Assembly (NCBI GenBank): GCA_964344055.1
Contig: CAYFLT010000079.1
Location: forward strand, 1-20,540
Reading direction: 5' to 3'
DNA: 20,540 nt
Source: OFTM10 sp964344055
Lineage (GTDB): Bacteria; Actinomycetota; Acidimicrobiia; Acidimicrobiales; Aldehydirespiratoraceae
A program made the position numbers and the translations under genes. Every line of letters starts with the position of its first letter. Positions within the stretch are counted from its first letter, which is position 1. Positions 7,299-14,480 of this stretch are shown here, piece after piece. The notes under the pieces were generated by a model. The model was not told the origin of the DNA. It did no database searches and was given only the letters and a program-made list of their open reading frames with translations.

Positions 7299-8224
7299 CC
7301 GAGCGCATCCACGACGAGGAGCTCGACACCTCCGAACCGGTCGTACGGGCGCTGCTCGGGGCGCAGTGTCCCGAGTTGTCCGGGCGGCCCATGACCCGGC
7401 TGTCGAACTCAGGAACGACCAATGCGCTCTGGCGGCTTCGTGGCGGGTTCGGCGACGGCGACTGTGTGGTGCGGTTGCCCCGGAAGCCGGACGGTGAACG
7501 GAGTGTGTTGATCGAGCACGAACTGTTGCCGGCGCTGGCGATGACCCCTCTGGCCCGGACCGTCGCGGTGCCCACGCTCCTGCACTCGGGTGTGCCTTCG
7601 GAAGCGTTTCCTTTGCACTGGGCGGTGACCGATTGGATCGGGGGCGAGGATGCCTGGTCGGCGCGGGACCGGCAGGCGGGGGACCTCGCGGTGGAGCTCG
7701 CCCGCGTTGTTCGGACGATCAGGAATCTGGAAGGGCTACCGGCTCCTGCGCGTGCAGCTGGCTCCCGAGGGGGGCCGATGAACGCCCTGCTCGAGCGACT
7801 CGGTCGGTGGTTGGATGACCCGAGCTGGTCCGCTCACGATCTGATCGACGTCGCTCTCGTCCGCCGGATCGCCGCCGAGGCGGCGGAGGTCGAGTGGGAG
7901 TCACCGTGCTTCGTTCACGGCGATCTGATTCCGGGGAACCTGCTCACACGGGATGGGCGACTCTCTGCGGTGATCGACTGGGGCGGCGCGGGCCATGGCG
8001 ACCCTGCTCAGGACCTGACGCCGGCGTGGGCCGTTCTGGACGCCGGGGATCGAGCGGTCTTTCGCCGGGAGCTCGAGGTCGATCAGGCGGCGTGGATTCG
8101 GGGTCGGACGATCGCTCTCGAACAGGCAGTCGGCGGGGTCCTCTACTACGTCCCTCGAGGGCATGCCCTCGGCGACGTCATGGCGAGGACGCTCGACCGG
8201 ATCGTGGCGGACCCCCACGACTGA
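7295..8224 (+). CDS. Aminoglycoside phosphotransferase (APH)-fold kinase
   Basis: The product has 309 residues, typical of APH-family small-molecule kinases. A glycine/serine loop and VVRLPRK (58-64) lie in the N-lobe. The catalytic loop is HGDLIPGNLL (208-217), with catalytic Asp210 and metal-binding Asn215. The DFG-equivalent is IDWGGAGHGDPAQDL (227-241), with Asp228. The fold includes antibiotic kinases, choline/ethanolamine kinases and many sugar or metabolite kinases, and the sequence does not tell the substrate. Nothing here suggests an acquired resistance gene: codon use matches the neighbours and the gene is welded to a metabolic regulator by a 4-base ATGA overlap. Because that regulator is divergent from the sarcosine oxidase operon, a role linked to methylated amines (for example a choline-like substrate) is possible but speculative. 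Confidence 0.85.
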   Translation: MTERIHDEELDTSEPVVRALLGAQCPELSGRPMTRLSNSGTTNALWRLRGGFGDGDCVVRLPRKPDGERSVLIEHELLPALAMTPLARTVAVPTLLHSGVPSEAFPLHWAVTDWIGGEDAWSARDRQAGDLAVELARVVRTIRNLEGLPAPARAAGSRGGPMNALLERLGRWLDDPSWSAHDLIDVALVRRIAAEAAEVEWESPCFVHGDLIPGNLLTRDGRLSAVIDWGGAGHGDPAQDLTPAWAVLDAGDRAVFRRELEVDQAAWIRGRTIALEQAVGGVLYYVPRGHALGDVMARTLDRIVADPHD

Positions 8225-8252
8225 GATTCCTCGACGAACCTGATGGTCTTCG

Positions 8253-8281
8253 TTGGAAACAGAACGCTCCTCGAATAGAAT
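8253..8281 (+). promoter_or_regulatory. Sigma-70-type promoter of the DUF222/HNH gene
   Basis: TTGGAA (8253-8258) and TAGAAT (8276-8281) match the -35 and -10 consensus at 4/6 and 5/6 positions, with an ideal 17-base spacer. The predicted transcription start is about 8288-8290, which coincides with the ATG at 8290, so the transcript would be leaderless or nearly so. This is the clearest promoter in the window, and it sits in a short A/T-rich island. Confidence 0.72.
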
Positions 8282-8282
8282 A

Positions 8283-8296
8283 CGAACATATGTTCG
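8283..8296. promoter_or_regulatory. LexA-binding SOS box overlapping the transcription and translation start
   Basis: CGAACATATGTTCG is a perfect 14-base palindrome and matches the Gram-positive/mycobacterial SOS-box consensus CGAAC-N4-GTTCG exactly. It begins 2 bases after the -10 hexamer and contains the ATG (8290-8292), so bound LexA would block transcription initiation. Several mycobacterial 13E12-type DUF222/HNH genes are known to lie in the LexA regulon, which supports the assignment. Binding itself is not shown by the sequence. Confidence 0.85.
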
Positions 8297-8352
8297 CTAT
8301 CGACTTAGCCTCTCATGCGGTGGAGAAGATCCGCTCCGGTCTGGCTGAGTAG
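8290..8352 (+). other. 20-codon N-terminal fragment of the DUF222/HNH gene, ended by an in-frame TAG
   Basis: The ATG inside the SOS box opens a frame reading MFAIDLASHAVEKIRSGLAE and then TAG at 8350-8352. The same frame continues immediately after the stop (REAGTEPAGPKEAVAV...) into the DUF222 domain without another stop. The fragment is rich in amphipathic-helix residues and looks like the natural N-terminus of the downstream protein, separated from it by one amber codon. It could instead be a short leader peptide. Confidence 0.65.
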
Positions 8353-8391
8353 CGCGAGGCCGGCACCGAGCCGGCGGGCCCGAAAGAGGCG

Positions 8392-9570
8392 GTGGCGGTG
8401 ATCGGCGAGTTTGAGTCACTGGCCCGCCAGATCGAGTCGCTGCGGCTCGATGCCCAGGTGGCAATCGAACATCGGGGCCTGCACCGTGAGGATGGTCATG
8501 CCTCCGCGAAGGTGATGGTCCGCCACGTCGCCAAACTGCCCAACGGGGAGGCAACGGTCCGCGAGCAGACTGTGCGCATGCGCCGGGATCTATCGGAGAT
8601 CGCCACCGCCCTCGGGGCCGGCACTCTCGGAGTGGCCCAGGCGCGGCTTCTGGCGAAGGTCCATGCCAACACGCGGGTTCGAGCGGCCATGGTCGACGCG
8701 CAACCCTGGTTCCTCTCCCAGGCCGCAGCGCTGTCATTCCACGACTTCCAGCAGGTGGTGCGTACGTGGGAGCGGCTCGTCGACGACGACGGCCCCACCC
8801 CACCCAACGAACGCAATCACGAGAACCGCAACGCCTCGATCCGACAGGACCCCGTCGACCTCTCGGTCGATGTCTCGGGGTCGTACGGGTCGATGCAGGG
8901 CGTGTCGATGCTGGAGATCTTCGAGCACTACATCGAAGCCGAGCGGCTCGCCGACTGGGAGAAGGCGAGGGCCGAACACGGCGACGACGCCACCGTCACG
9001 CATCTCCCGCGGACCGAAGCCCAGCGCCGGGCCGATGCCATGTGGCAGCTGTTTCAGGATGCCGCATCAGCGGAAGCCAGCGCCGTGCCGCCCGATTGGG
9101 TCCACAACGTCGTCTGGGGTGAAGACACCTATCAGGTCATGCTGGCCCAACTCGATGGTGCCGAGGTCGAACTCGACCCGTTCGTCGCTCGTTGCGAAAC
9201 GATCAACGGCCACCCGCTCGACCCCTACGAGGCCGCCGCCCACAGCCTGCTGCACAAGGTTCGGCGGGTCGTGGTCGACGCCATGGGGACGGTCATCGAT
9301 CAGGGCCAGGCCAGGTGTTTCACCGGGTCGGCCCGCCACGCGGTGAAGCTCACGAGTACTTGCTGCGTCTGGCCGGGATGTCAGGTGGTGGTCGACCAGT
9401 GCCAGATCGACCACATCGAGGAGTACACAAGTGGTGGGTTGACCAACCCCGGGAACGGGGCGCCACTGTGTGGCAGACACAACCGGTTGAAGAACAACGG
9501 GTACCGCGTGTGGCGCGACCCCGCCGGTGGATGGCACACCTACCGTCCCGACGGCACCGAGATTCTCTGA
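8392..9570 (+). CDS. DUF222 / HNH endonuclease (13E12 repeat family), probably 5'-interrupted
   Basis: The product has 392 residues from GTG 8392; GTG 8398 is also possible, with AGAGG at 8385-8389 as a candidate ribosome site for either. An N-terminal helical DUF222 domain (about 1-300; FESLARQIESLRLDAQVAIE near 7-26) is followed by a C-terminal HNH nuclease domain. That domain has Cys325-x4-Cys330, the catalytic DHIEEY (Asp340, His341), LTNPGN (350-355) and Cys360-x2-His363-Asn364, so all metal-binding and catalytic positions are kept. Such proteins are multi-copy, poorly characterised actinobacterial nucleases, sometimes linked to SOS response or mobile DNA. The natural start is probably ATG 8290, which would give 426 residues, but an in-frame TAG at 8350 separates it. 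The gene is therefore either a fresh pseudogene at its 5' end or translated by re-initiation. It is convergent with the CNNM-type gene, 18 bases away. Confidence 0.85.
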   Translation: MAVIGEFESLARQIESLRLDAQVAIEHRGLHREDGHASAKVMVRHVAKLPNGEATVREQTVRMRRDLSEIATALGAGTLGVAQARLLAKVHANTRVRAAMVDAQPWFLSQAAALSFHDFQQVVRTWERLVDDDGPTPPNERNHENRNASIRQDPVDLSVDVSGSYGSMQGVSMLEIFEHYIEAERLADWEKARAEHGDDATVTHLPRTEAQRRADAMWQLFQDAASAEASAVPPDWVHNVVWGEDTYQVMLAQLDGAEVELDPFVARCETINGHPLDPYEAAAHSLLHKVRRVVVDAMGTVIDQGQARCFTGSARHAVKLTSTCCVWPGCQVVVDQCQIDHIEEYTSGGLTNPGNGAPLCGRHNRLKNNGYRVWRDPAGGWHTYRPDGTEIL

Positions 9571-9588
9571 CCCCGCGTCTGGGCGGCC

Positions 9589-10590
9589 TCAGGGATCGCG
9601 CGGCTGCTCCACCGCCCGTTCATCGGCGATCTCCCCGACCAACTCGGCCACGATGTCCTCGATCGTGAGCAACCCCACGGTGGACCCACGTTCGCCCCGA
9701 ACGATCGCCAGCCAACGGCCGGCGGCCTGCATCCGGCGGAGGAGATCGGAGATCGGTTCGTCGGCGGCGCAGAAGAGCACCGGGGTCATGACCGACTCCA
9801 CCGTCGGCGGTTCCTCGCCGGTCGCCGCCGCAGCCACATCACGGAGGCGCACGATGCCGGCCACGTGATCGAGGTCGCCGTCGAGGACCGGAAGCCGTCG
9901 ATGGCCCGCCGCGACGGCACGGGCGAAAGCGTCGGTGACCGACTCGTCGAGCACAACGGCCTCGATCTCTGCCCGCGGGATCATGATGTCGCCGGCCCGC
10001 TGGTCGCCGAACTCGAAGGACCGCTCCACCAGCGCCGCGTCCTCGGGTTCGATCTCGCCGACCTCGGCCGACTCGCGAGCCAGCGAGAGGAGTTGGCGCT
10101 CGGTGACCGCACCGAAGTCCGGCTGGCCGACCGACTGGAGATCGGCGAGTCGGAGGAGCACGGAGACGGCGGGTCGGGCGGCGATACGAACGACCCGCAG
10201 CACCCGGGTGAGGCGCCGGGCGTATCTGAGCGGTGATCGGACGGCCAGTGTCTTCGGGATGGCCTCCCCGTATACGAACAGCACGAACGTCAACACGACC
10301 GAACTCGCGGTGACCCCGAGGGCCCCGAACCAGCGGGCGGCGAGGACGCCGCTGATGGTCGCCGCCCCGACTTGCAAGAGGAGCACGACCAGGAGTACCG
10401 AGTTCAGAGTGGCGGGAAGATCGTCGAGCAGTCGAAGCAGCGCGGTCGACCGGGTGTCGCCTTCCTCGGCGCTCACCACCACCTCGGCCCGCCGGATGCG
10501 GATCAGGGTCACTTCGGCCGCGGCGAGCACCGCGGCGCCCCCGACACAGGCGGCGAGGCCGACCAGGAGGACGATGTCGGTGGAGTTCAC
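9589..10590 (-). CDS. CNNM/CorC (HlyC/CorC)-type membrane protein with CBS pair, lacking the C-terminal domain
   Basis: The product has 333 residues from GTG 10590, chosen because the membrane domain starts at once (MNSTDIVLLVGLAACVGG) and GGAG precedes it; the frame is open upstream without domain sequence. The DUF21/CNNM transmembrane domain occupies about 1-140, with several helices and the conserved GEAIPKTLA (about 108-116). The acidic-helix segment EVGEIEPEDAALVERSFEFGD leads to IMIPRAEIEAV and two CBS motifs (about 205-320), ending in TIEDIVAELVGEIADE. Members of this family act in magnesium, cobalt or other cation efflux or homeostasis. The CorC_HlyC domain that normally follows the CBS pair is absent, as the protein stops about a dozen residues after the second CBS motif. 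It lies 25 bases downstream of the kelch-like lipoprotein gene on the same strand. Confidence 0.85.
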   Translation of the reverse strand: MNSTDIVLLVGLAACVGGAAVLAAAEVTLIRIRRAEVVVSAEEGDTRSTALLRLLDDLPATLNSVLLVVLLLQVGAATISGVLAARWFGALGVTASSVVLTFVLFVYGEAIPKTLAVRSPLRYARRLTRVLRVVRIAARPAVSVLLRLADLQSVGQPDFGAVTERQLLSLARESAEVGEIEPEDAALVERSFEFGDQRAGDIMIPRAEIEAVVLDESVTDAFARAVAAGHRRLPVLDGDLDHVAGIVRLRDVAAAATGEEPPTVESVMTPVLFCAADEPISDLLRRMQAAGRWLAIVRGERGSTVGLLTIEDIVAELVGEIADERAVEQPRDP

Positions 10591-10615
10591 GACTCCATCC
10601 TGGTCGGTCGAAGCC

Positions 10616-11737
10616 CTATCCGTCGCTCGGTGGGGTCCAGACCATCCCGTCGATCGTCTCGGCCCCACCGGAAGTGTCGATGCCTCCCCAGATGACGAGC
10701 TCGCCTCCCGTCCACACCAAGGAGGGAGCGGCGCCGACGCGAGGGGCGTCCTCGTGGATCACCGTGGTGCCGCTGGCGGCGTGCACCGTGACGGGCGGTT
10801 GCCCGGGCGACACGACCACGATCCAGTCACCCGCACCGTGGGCGGTGATGAGGTCGCCGGGGGCCGCGGCAGCCGGGAGGTCGTGCCAGATCCATCCGTC
10901 GCGATCCCGCACGGCCAGCGCCAGAACCGGATCACCGTCCAGCTCGAGCTCGACCATCGCGGCGAGCCCGGCGGCGGTGGTGACGATGTGCGAGTCGATC
11001 ACCGTTCCTTCGGCGGGATCGAGGGCAGGCAGCTCGGCCCACGTCTTCGACCCCGGATCGAACCCGACCCCATTCCCTTCCGGTTTCCAGACGACGATCT
11101 CCGAACCGGTCCAGAGGACCGGTTGCTCCACGAACGAGTTGTCTCGGAAGAGCGAGTCGAACTCCGGTCCGCCCTCGAAGTCCGGCCCGGGGATCCAGGT
11201 GCCGTCTTCGGGCTCGTAGCGAGCGATTCCGATGCCGGCCGCGTTGTCGCCCCATCCTTCCGGCCCGATGCCCCACACCGCGTCGTCGGCTGCGATCAGC
11301 ATGGCGAGCACGAATCCGCTCACCGGCGGGAGATCCTCGTCGGTCCCATTCGACGGGTCGATCCGCACGCCGCCTCCTTTGGCCGCGACATAGAACTCGC
11401 CCTCGAACCACGTGCCGATCGCGCCCGGATGGCCCCAGCCAGGCACCGGCAGTTGGCGCCAGGTGTCCGAAGCCGGGTCGTACGCTGCGCCATCGGAGTG
11501 AGCGAGGTTGCGGTCGAGACTCGAGCCGGCCCAGAACAGCGCCTCTTCACCGGACCAGGCCGAGACGGCATGTGCACGCGTCGAGATCGGTGCCGCCGGG
11601 AGCTCCCGCCAGGTGCCGTCACCGGCGGGGACCGCAGTGGTGTCGTCGGTCGCCGGACCGGCGATCGTGGTCTGCTCGTCGCCTCCACACGCCGCCGCGA
11701 GGAGGACGAACGCGAGACCGACGATCAGTCGCGTCAT
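10616..11737 (-). CDS. Kelch-like beta-propeller lipoprotein
   Basis: The product has 373 residues from ATG 11737, selected because it yields a lipoprotein signal MTRLIVGLAFVLLAAAC with the lipid cysteine at residue 17, followed by a Gly/Asp/Thr-rich linker. The rest shows repeated blades of roughly 45-60 residues, with recurring patterns such as TWRELP, GEEALFWAGSS, YDPASDTWRQLP, GEFYVAA, YEPEDGTW, GSEIVVWKPEG, FDPGSKTWAELP and GGELVIWGG, typical of kelch/galactose-oxidase-like propellers. These proteins usually sit on the outer face of the membrane and bind proteins or glycans; no catalytic residues can be assigned. The gene is third-last or later in a run of minus-strand genes and is followed after 25 bases by the CNNM-type gene. 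The ribosome site is weak (GGCGGC directly before the ATG). Confidence 0.78.
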   Translation of the reverse strand: MTRLIVGLAFVLLAAACGGDEQTTIAGPATDDTTAVPAGDGTWRELPAAPISTRAHAVSAWSGEEALFWAGSSLDRNLAHSDGAAYDPASDTWRQLPVPGWGHPGAIGTWFEGEFYVAAKGGGVRIDPSNGTDEDLPPVSGFVLAMLIAADDAVWGIGPEGWGDNAAGIGIARYEPEDGTWIPGPDFEGGPEFDSLFRDNSFVEQPVLWTGSEIVVWKPEGNGVGFDPGSKTWAELPALDPAEGTVIDSHIVTTAAGLAAMVELELDGDPVLALAVRDRDGWIWHDLPAAAAPGDLITAHGAGDWIVVVSPGQPPVTVHAASGTTVIHEDAPRVGAAPSLVWTGGELVIWGGIDTSGGAETIDGMVWTPPSDG

Positions 11738-11786
11738 GCCGCCGGCGGCGGATCGAAGGGCCTGGGGCGTGTCCATCCAGCCCGTC

Positions 11787-12206
11787 CTACCCGCCCGGTC
11801 GCCCACTGGTTCCACGAACTTCGGCCCAGCCGGAGATCGCCGCGAGATACCCGGACGGCATGGAGAGTCCGGCGCACTCCTCGATGGCGATGAACGCTCC
11901 CCTTCGATGCTCATCGCTCACCGTCAGGACCGGGATCTCGATGAGTGGGCGGCATCCGTAGGGCACGATGAGGACGCAGTGGTCGGGGAGGATCGGATAC
12001 ACCCACGGATCCAGAATCTGTTCGACCTCGACCGTGAGACCGGTCTCCTCGCGGATCTCCCGGATCACGCACTCCTCGGGAGTCTCTCCAGTCTCGAGCC
12101 GGCCCCCCGGAGGCTCCCACTCGTCACGCTCGTTCTCGAGCAGGAGCACCGAGTCCGCGGCGAGCACGACCCCTTTGATCGACACCGGCCACCGCACCTC
12201 GGACAT
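11787..12206 (-). CDS. Nudix hydrolase
   Basis: The product has 139 residues from ATG 12206, which overlaps the stop of the preceding SRPBCC gene by one base (TGATG). It carries a perfect Nudix box: Gly35-x5-Glu41-x7-Arg-Glu-Ile-x-Glu-Glu-x-Gly-Leu, ending at residue 57. VLLLENERDEWEPPGGRLE before it is the standard strand-loop leading into the box. The family hydrolyses nucleoside diphosphates linked to another moiety (nucleotide sugars, oxidised dNTPs, coenzymes). No residues outside the box identify the substrate. The gene is part of the minus-strand group and is separated from the next gene, the kelch lipoprotein, by 49 bases. Confidence 0.93.
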   Translation of the reverse strand: MSEVRWPVSIKGVVLAADSVLLLENERDEWEPPGGRLETGETPEECVIREIREETGLTVEVEQILDPWVYPILPDHCVLIVPYGCRPLIEIPVLTVSDEHRRGAFIAIEECAGLSMPSGYLAAISGWAEVRGTSGRPGG

Positions 12207-12646
12207 CAGTGGTCGACGTAGCCCTGGTCCCAAGACCGCGCGGGGTCGTGGTTGTGCAGGTCCACCCCGTGGTCGACCCACGCCTTGAGCGGGAGAAGGA
12301 CGTTCAACCACCCCGGGCTCACTTCCTCCTTCGCCTCCGCGGAGAGACCGTGGTTGCACATCTCGAGGTCGGTGCCGCCCGAACCATCGGGCGCCAGCCG
12401 GAACTCGACCGGCGAATCGAAGTAGTCGACCGACCACCGCGTCGGTTCGTCGGTGGCCAGGATCCGGCCCGAGTACCGCATGCCGTTGATGAACTCGAAG
12501 TGGATGTGCCCGTCGTGTTCGATGGCCGACTCCGCCCAGAACGACGCTCGTCCTTCATCGGTCGAGAGGGCTCGGTACACGACCTCGGGTGGGGCCGCGA
12601 GATGGAGCCGCCAGGTGACGGCGTCCTCGATCGGTTGGGATGCCAT
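12206..12646 (-). CDS. SRPBCC-fold protein, AHSA1/polyketide-cyclase-like
   Basis: The product has 146 residues from ATG 12646. The START-like pattern is recognisable: TWRLHLAAPPEVVYRALSTDEGRASFW (about 11-37), FEFINGMRYSGRILATDEPTRWSVDYF (about 50-76), GGTDLEMCNHGLSAEAKEE (about 89-107), then WLNVLLPLKAWVDHGVDL in the long C-terminal helix. The fold makes a hydrophobic cavity and serves as a ligand-binding or co-chaperone-like module. Many bacterial AHSA1 proteins are of unknown function and sit beside regulators or enzymes, as here beside a Nudix hydrolase. It overlaps the Nudix start by one base and lies 22 bases after the DUF6687-like gene. Confidence 0.82.
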   Translation of the reverse strand: MASQPIEDAVTWRLHLAAPPEVVYRALSTDEGRASFWAESAIEHDGHIHFEFINGMRYSGRILATDEPTRWSVDYFDSPVEFRLAPDGSGGTDLEMCNHGLSAEAKEEVSPGWLNVLLPLKAWVDHGVDLHNHDPARSWDQGYVDH

Positions 12647-12668
12647 GAGGCGATCGTAGGCCCGGCGT

Positions 12669-13649
12669 TCAGCCCTGGTCGTACGGATCCCACGCCGGTG
12701 GCGACGCGCGGAGATGATCGCCGTCGAGGCCGGACTCGCCATCGTGGTCGAGGTGGGGCGTGAGGACCGAAGGCGCGGTGGCTCGCCACGCGGCATCGCC
12801 CGGCTCGGCCCGGCCCAGTGCCTCGGCGAGCGGCCGTAGGTCGACTCGGAGTGGCGGCTCGAGGGTGTGGACCTGGACCCACGTCTCGTAGCGGTCGACG
12901 TAGAGGAACCGGCCTCGGTGCGCCATGAGGAGACGAGTGCGGTCGGTGGCGTTGTGGACCGCCATCGGGTGGATCGGACCGAGCTGCAGATGGCCGAATC
13001 GGTGACCGGACCGCACCGGTTCGGTGTCGTCGATCGCAACGACCGCCAGGTCGAGCCCGCGATCCTCGGTGATGGTGACCCGGCCGCTCTCGATCGCCGC
13101 TTCCGACGCGGACAGAGCCTCGTCCTCCTCTGCCCAGAGGTCCCGGTGCGGTGACGGGTCGTGGAGGAGATCGAGAAGCTGGGGCAGAACGATCTCGTAG
13201 AGGCGGGCGGTGTCGGTGGTCATGTCGCCCACGAGCTGATCGGCGGCGGGGGAACGCCCGGGATCGGAGAAGGCATTGAGGATCATCGAGACGCGGGCGG
13301 CGTTTCGGTGGTGGTACCGGCCGAAGTCGCCGGCGTCGGCCAGGTCCACGAGCAGCTCACGGTGCTGCAGTGCGGCCTCCGGGTCGAGCAAGGCGAACAG
13401 ACCGGCGGCGCCGTCCTGATCGAAATGGTTGTTGGTGACGACTTCCGCCGGCTCATGGGCAACCGGCGCGTCGAGGTGGGCGAATGCCATCTCGGTGGAG
13501 GTGTCGACCGACGTGCCCGGAGGCTGGATCTGGCCCGGCCAGTGGGTGAGCGTCAGCACGGTTGCCTCGTTGGGGGAGCCGTCGATCACGATGTTGGCGA
13601 TCGATCGACAGTCCTCGTAGCCCATGAATCGGCGGCGCGTATTCGGCAT
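12669..13649 (-). CDS. DUF6687-like conserved protein
   Basis: The product has 326 residues from ATG 13649; ATG 13625 (MGYEDC) is an equally plausible start, and neither has a good ribosome site. The sequence resembles an actinobacterial family I recall as DUF6687: NIVIDGSPNEATVLTLTHWPG (about 19-39), EMAFAHLD (53-60), NNHFDQDGAAGLFALLDPEAA (73-93) and DAGDFGRYHHRNAARVS (about 105-121). The His/Asp-rich NHFDQDG motif looks like a metal or phosphate site, reminiscent of DHH-type phosphoesterases, but I cannot assign activity. The frame is open far upstream, antisense to the SDR and MFS genes; that extension is not protein-like. The gene is divergent from the SDR gene across only 18 bases and heads a minus-strand series (SRPBCC, Nudix, kelch, CNNM). 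Confidence 0.75.
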   Translation of the reverse strand: MPNTRRRFMGYEDCRSIANIVIDGSPNEATVLTLTHWPGQIQPPGTSVDTSTEMAFAHLDAPVAHEPAEVVTNNHFDQDGAAGLFALLDPEAALQHRELLVDLADAGDFGRYHHRNAARVSMILNAFSDPGRSPAADQLVGDMTTDTARLYEIVLPQLLDLLHDPSPHRDLWAEEDEALSASEAAIESGRVTITEDRGLDLAVVAIDDTEPVRSGHRFGHLQLGPIHPMAVHNATDRTRLLMAHRGRFLYVDRYETWVQVHTLEPPLRVDLRPLAEALGRAEPGDAAWRATAPSVLTPHLDHDGESGLDGDHLRASPPAWDPYDQG

Positions 13650-13667
13650 CGTTGCGAGACTAGGTCC

Positions 13668-14459
13668 ATGATGGCGGCCATGGGGCAACTGGACGGACGG
13701 GTTGCGGTCGTCACCGGAGCGGGTGATGGCATCGGCGCCGGTATCGCCCGTGTATTCGCTCGGGAGGGTGCCCGGGTGGTGGTCGCGGAGCTGAACGAGG
13801 ACTCGGGCCGGGCGGTGGCCGAGTCGCTCGGCGATCACGGCCTGTTCGTGGCGACCGATGTCGGCGACAAGGCCTCTGCCGAGGGCGCGGTGGTGGCAGC
13901 GGTCGACCACTGGGGAACGATCGACATCCTCGTCAACAACGCCTGGGGTGGTGGGTCCATCTCCCGGGTCGAACACAAGACACCCGAGCAGGTCCAGGCC
14001 GGTCTGGCGGTCGGGTTCCTCGGGCCGTTGTGGGCCATGAACGCCGCGCACGCGGTGATGAAGGCGAACGGGTACGGCCGGATCGTCAACATGTGCTCGC
14101 TCAACGGCGTCAACGCGCACATGGGCACTCTCGAGTACAACGCGGCGAAGGAGGCGCTCCGTTCGGCGAGCCGCACCGCCGCCCGGGAATGGGCGTCCAC
14201 CGGAATCACCGTGAACGTGATCTGCCCGGCCGCCAAGTCGGCGGCCTTCCGGCGCGTGATGGGCGCTCATCCCGAACTCGAGGTGGCAGCCGACGCCTCG
14301 AATCCGATGGGTCGCATCGGTGATCCCGACGAGGACATTGCTCCGGTTGCCGTCTTCCTCGCCGGCGAAGGCTCCCGCTACGTGACCGGAAACACGGTGT
14401 TCGTGGACGGTGGCGGCCACATCAACGGGTCGGCCTGGGCGCCCGATCTCGGCGACTGA
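13668..14459 (+). CDS. Short-chain dehydrogenase/reductase (classical SDR)
   Basis: The product has 263 residues from ATG 13668; ATG 13671 and 13680 are in frame, and 13680 (MGQLDGRVAVVTG) is the most typical SDR start. The cofactor motif TGAGDGIG lies at 16-23, VATDVGD at 61-67, NNA at 90-92, the catalytic Ser at 144 (NMCSLNG), and Tyr157-x3-Lys161 completes the active site. VFVDGGGHINGS near the C-terminus is the standard SDR ending. Glu41 after the second strand (VVVAELNEDSG) suggests preference for NAD(H) over NADP(H). The substrate is unknown. It is followed after 21 bases by an MFS transporter gene on the same strand, so the two may be co-transcribed. Confidence 0.93.
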   Translation: MMAAMGQLDGRVAVVTGAGDGIGAGIARVFAREGARVVVAELNEDSGRAVAESLGDHGLFVATDVGDKASAEGAVVAAVDHWGTIDILVNNAWGGGSISRVEHKTPEQVQAGLAVGFLGPLWAMNAAHAVMKANGYGRIVNMCSLNGVNAHMGTLEYNAAKEALRSASRTAAREWASTGITVNVICPAAKSAAFRRVMGAHPELEVAADASNPMGRIGDPDEDIAPVAVFLAGEGSRYVTGNTVFVDGGGHINGSAWAPDLGD

Positions 14460-14480
14460 ACCGGCGATCGAGCACGCCCT

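Noticed and set aside
7295..8224. Antibiotic-resistance (aminoglycoside) gene
   Set aside because: Only the general APH fold is supported. The gene is joined to a metabolic LysR regulator, and there is no sign of a mobile element or foreign base composition.
11738..11749. Perfect 12-base palindrome GCCGCCGGCGGC next to the kelch-like gene start
   Set aside because: It consists only of G and C in a very high-GC genome and is expected by chance; no second copy or neighbouring promoter supports an operator.
9935..11893. A 652-codon plus-strand open frame
   Set aside because: It runs antisense through the CNNM-type and kelch-like genes, and its Ser/Arg/Thr-rich translation shows no domain. High GC content makes stop codons rare on the antisense strand.
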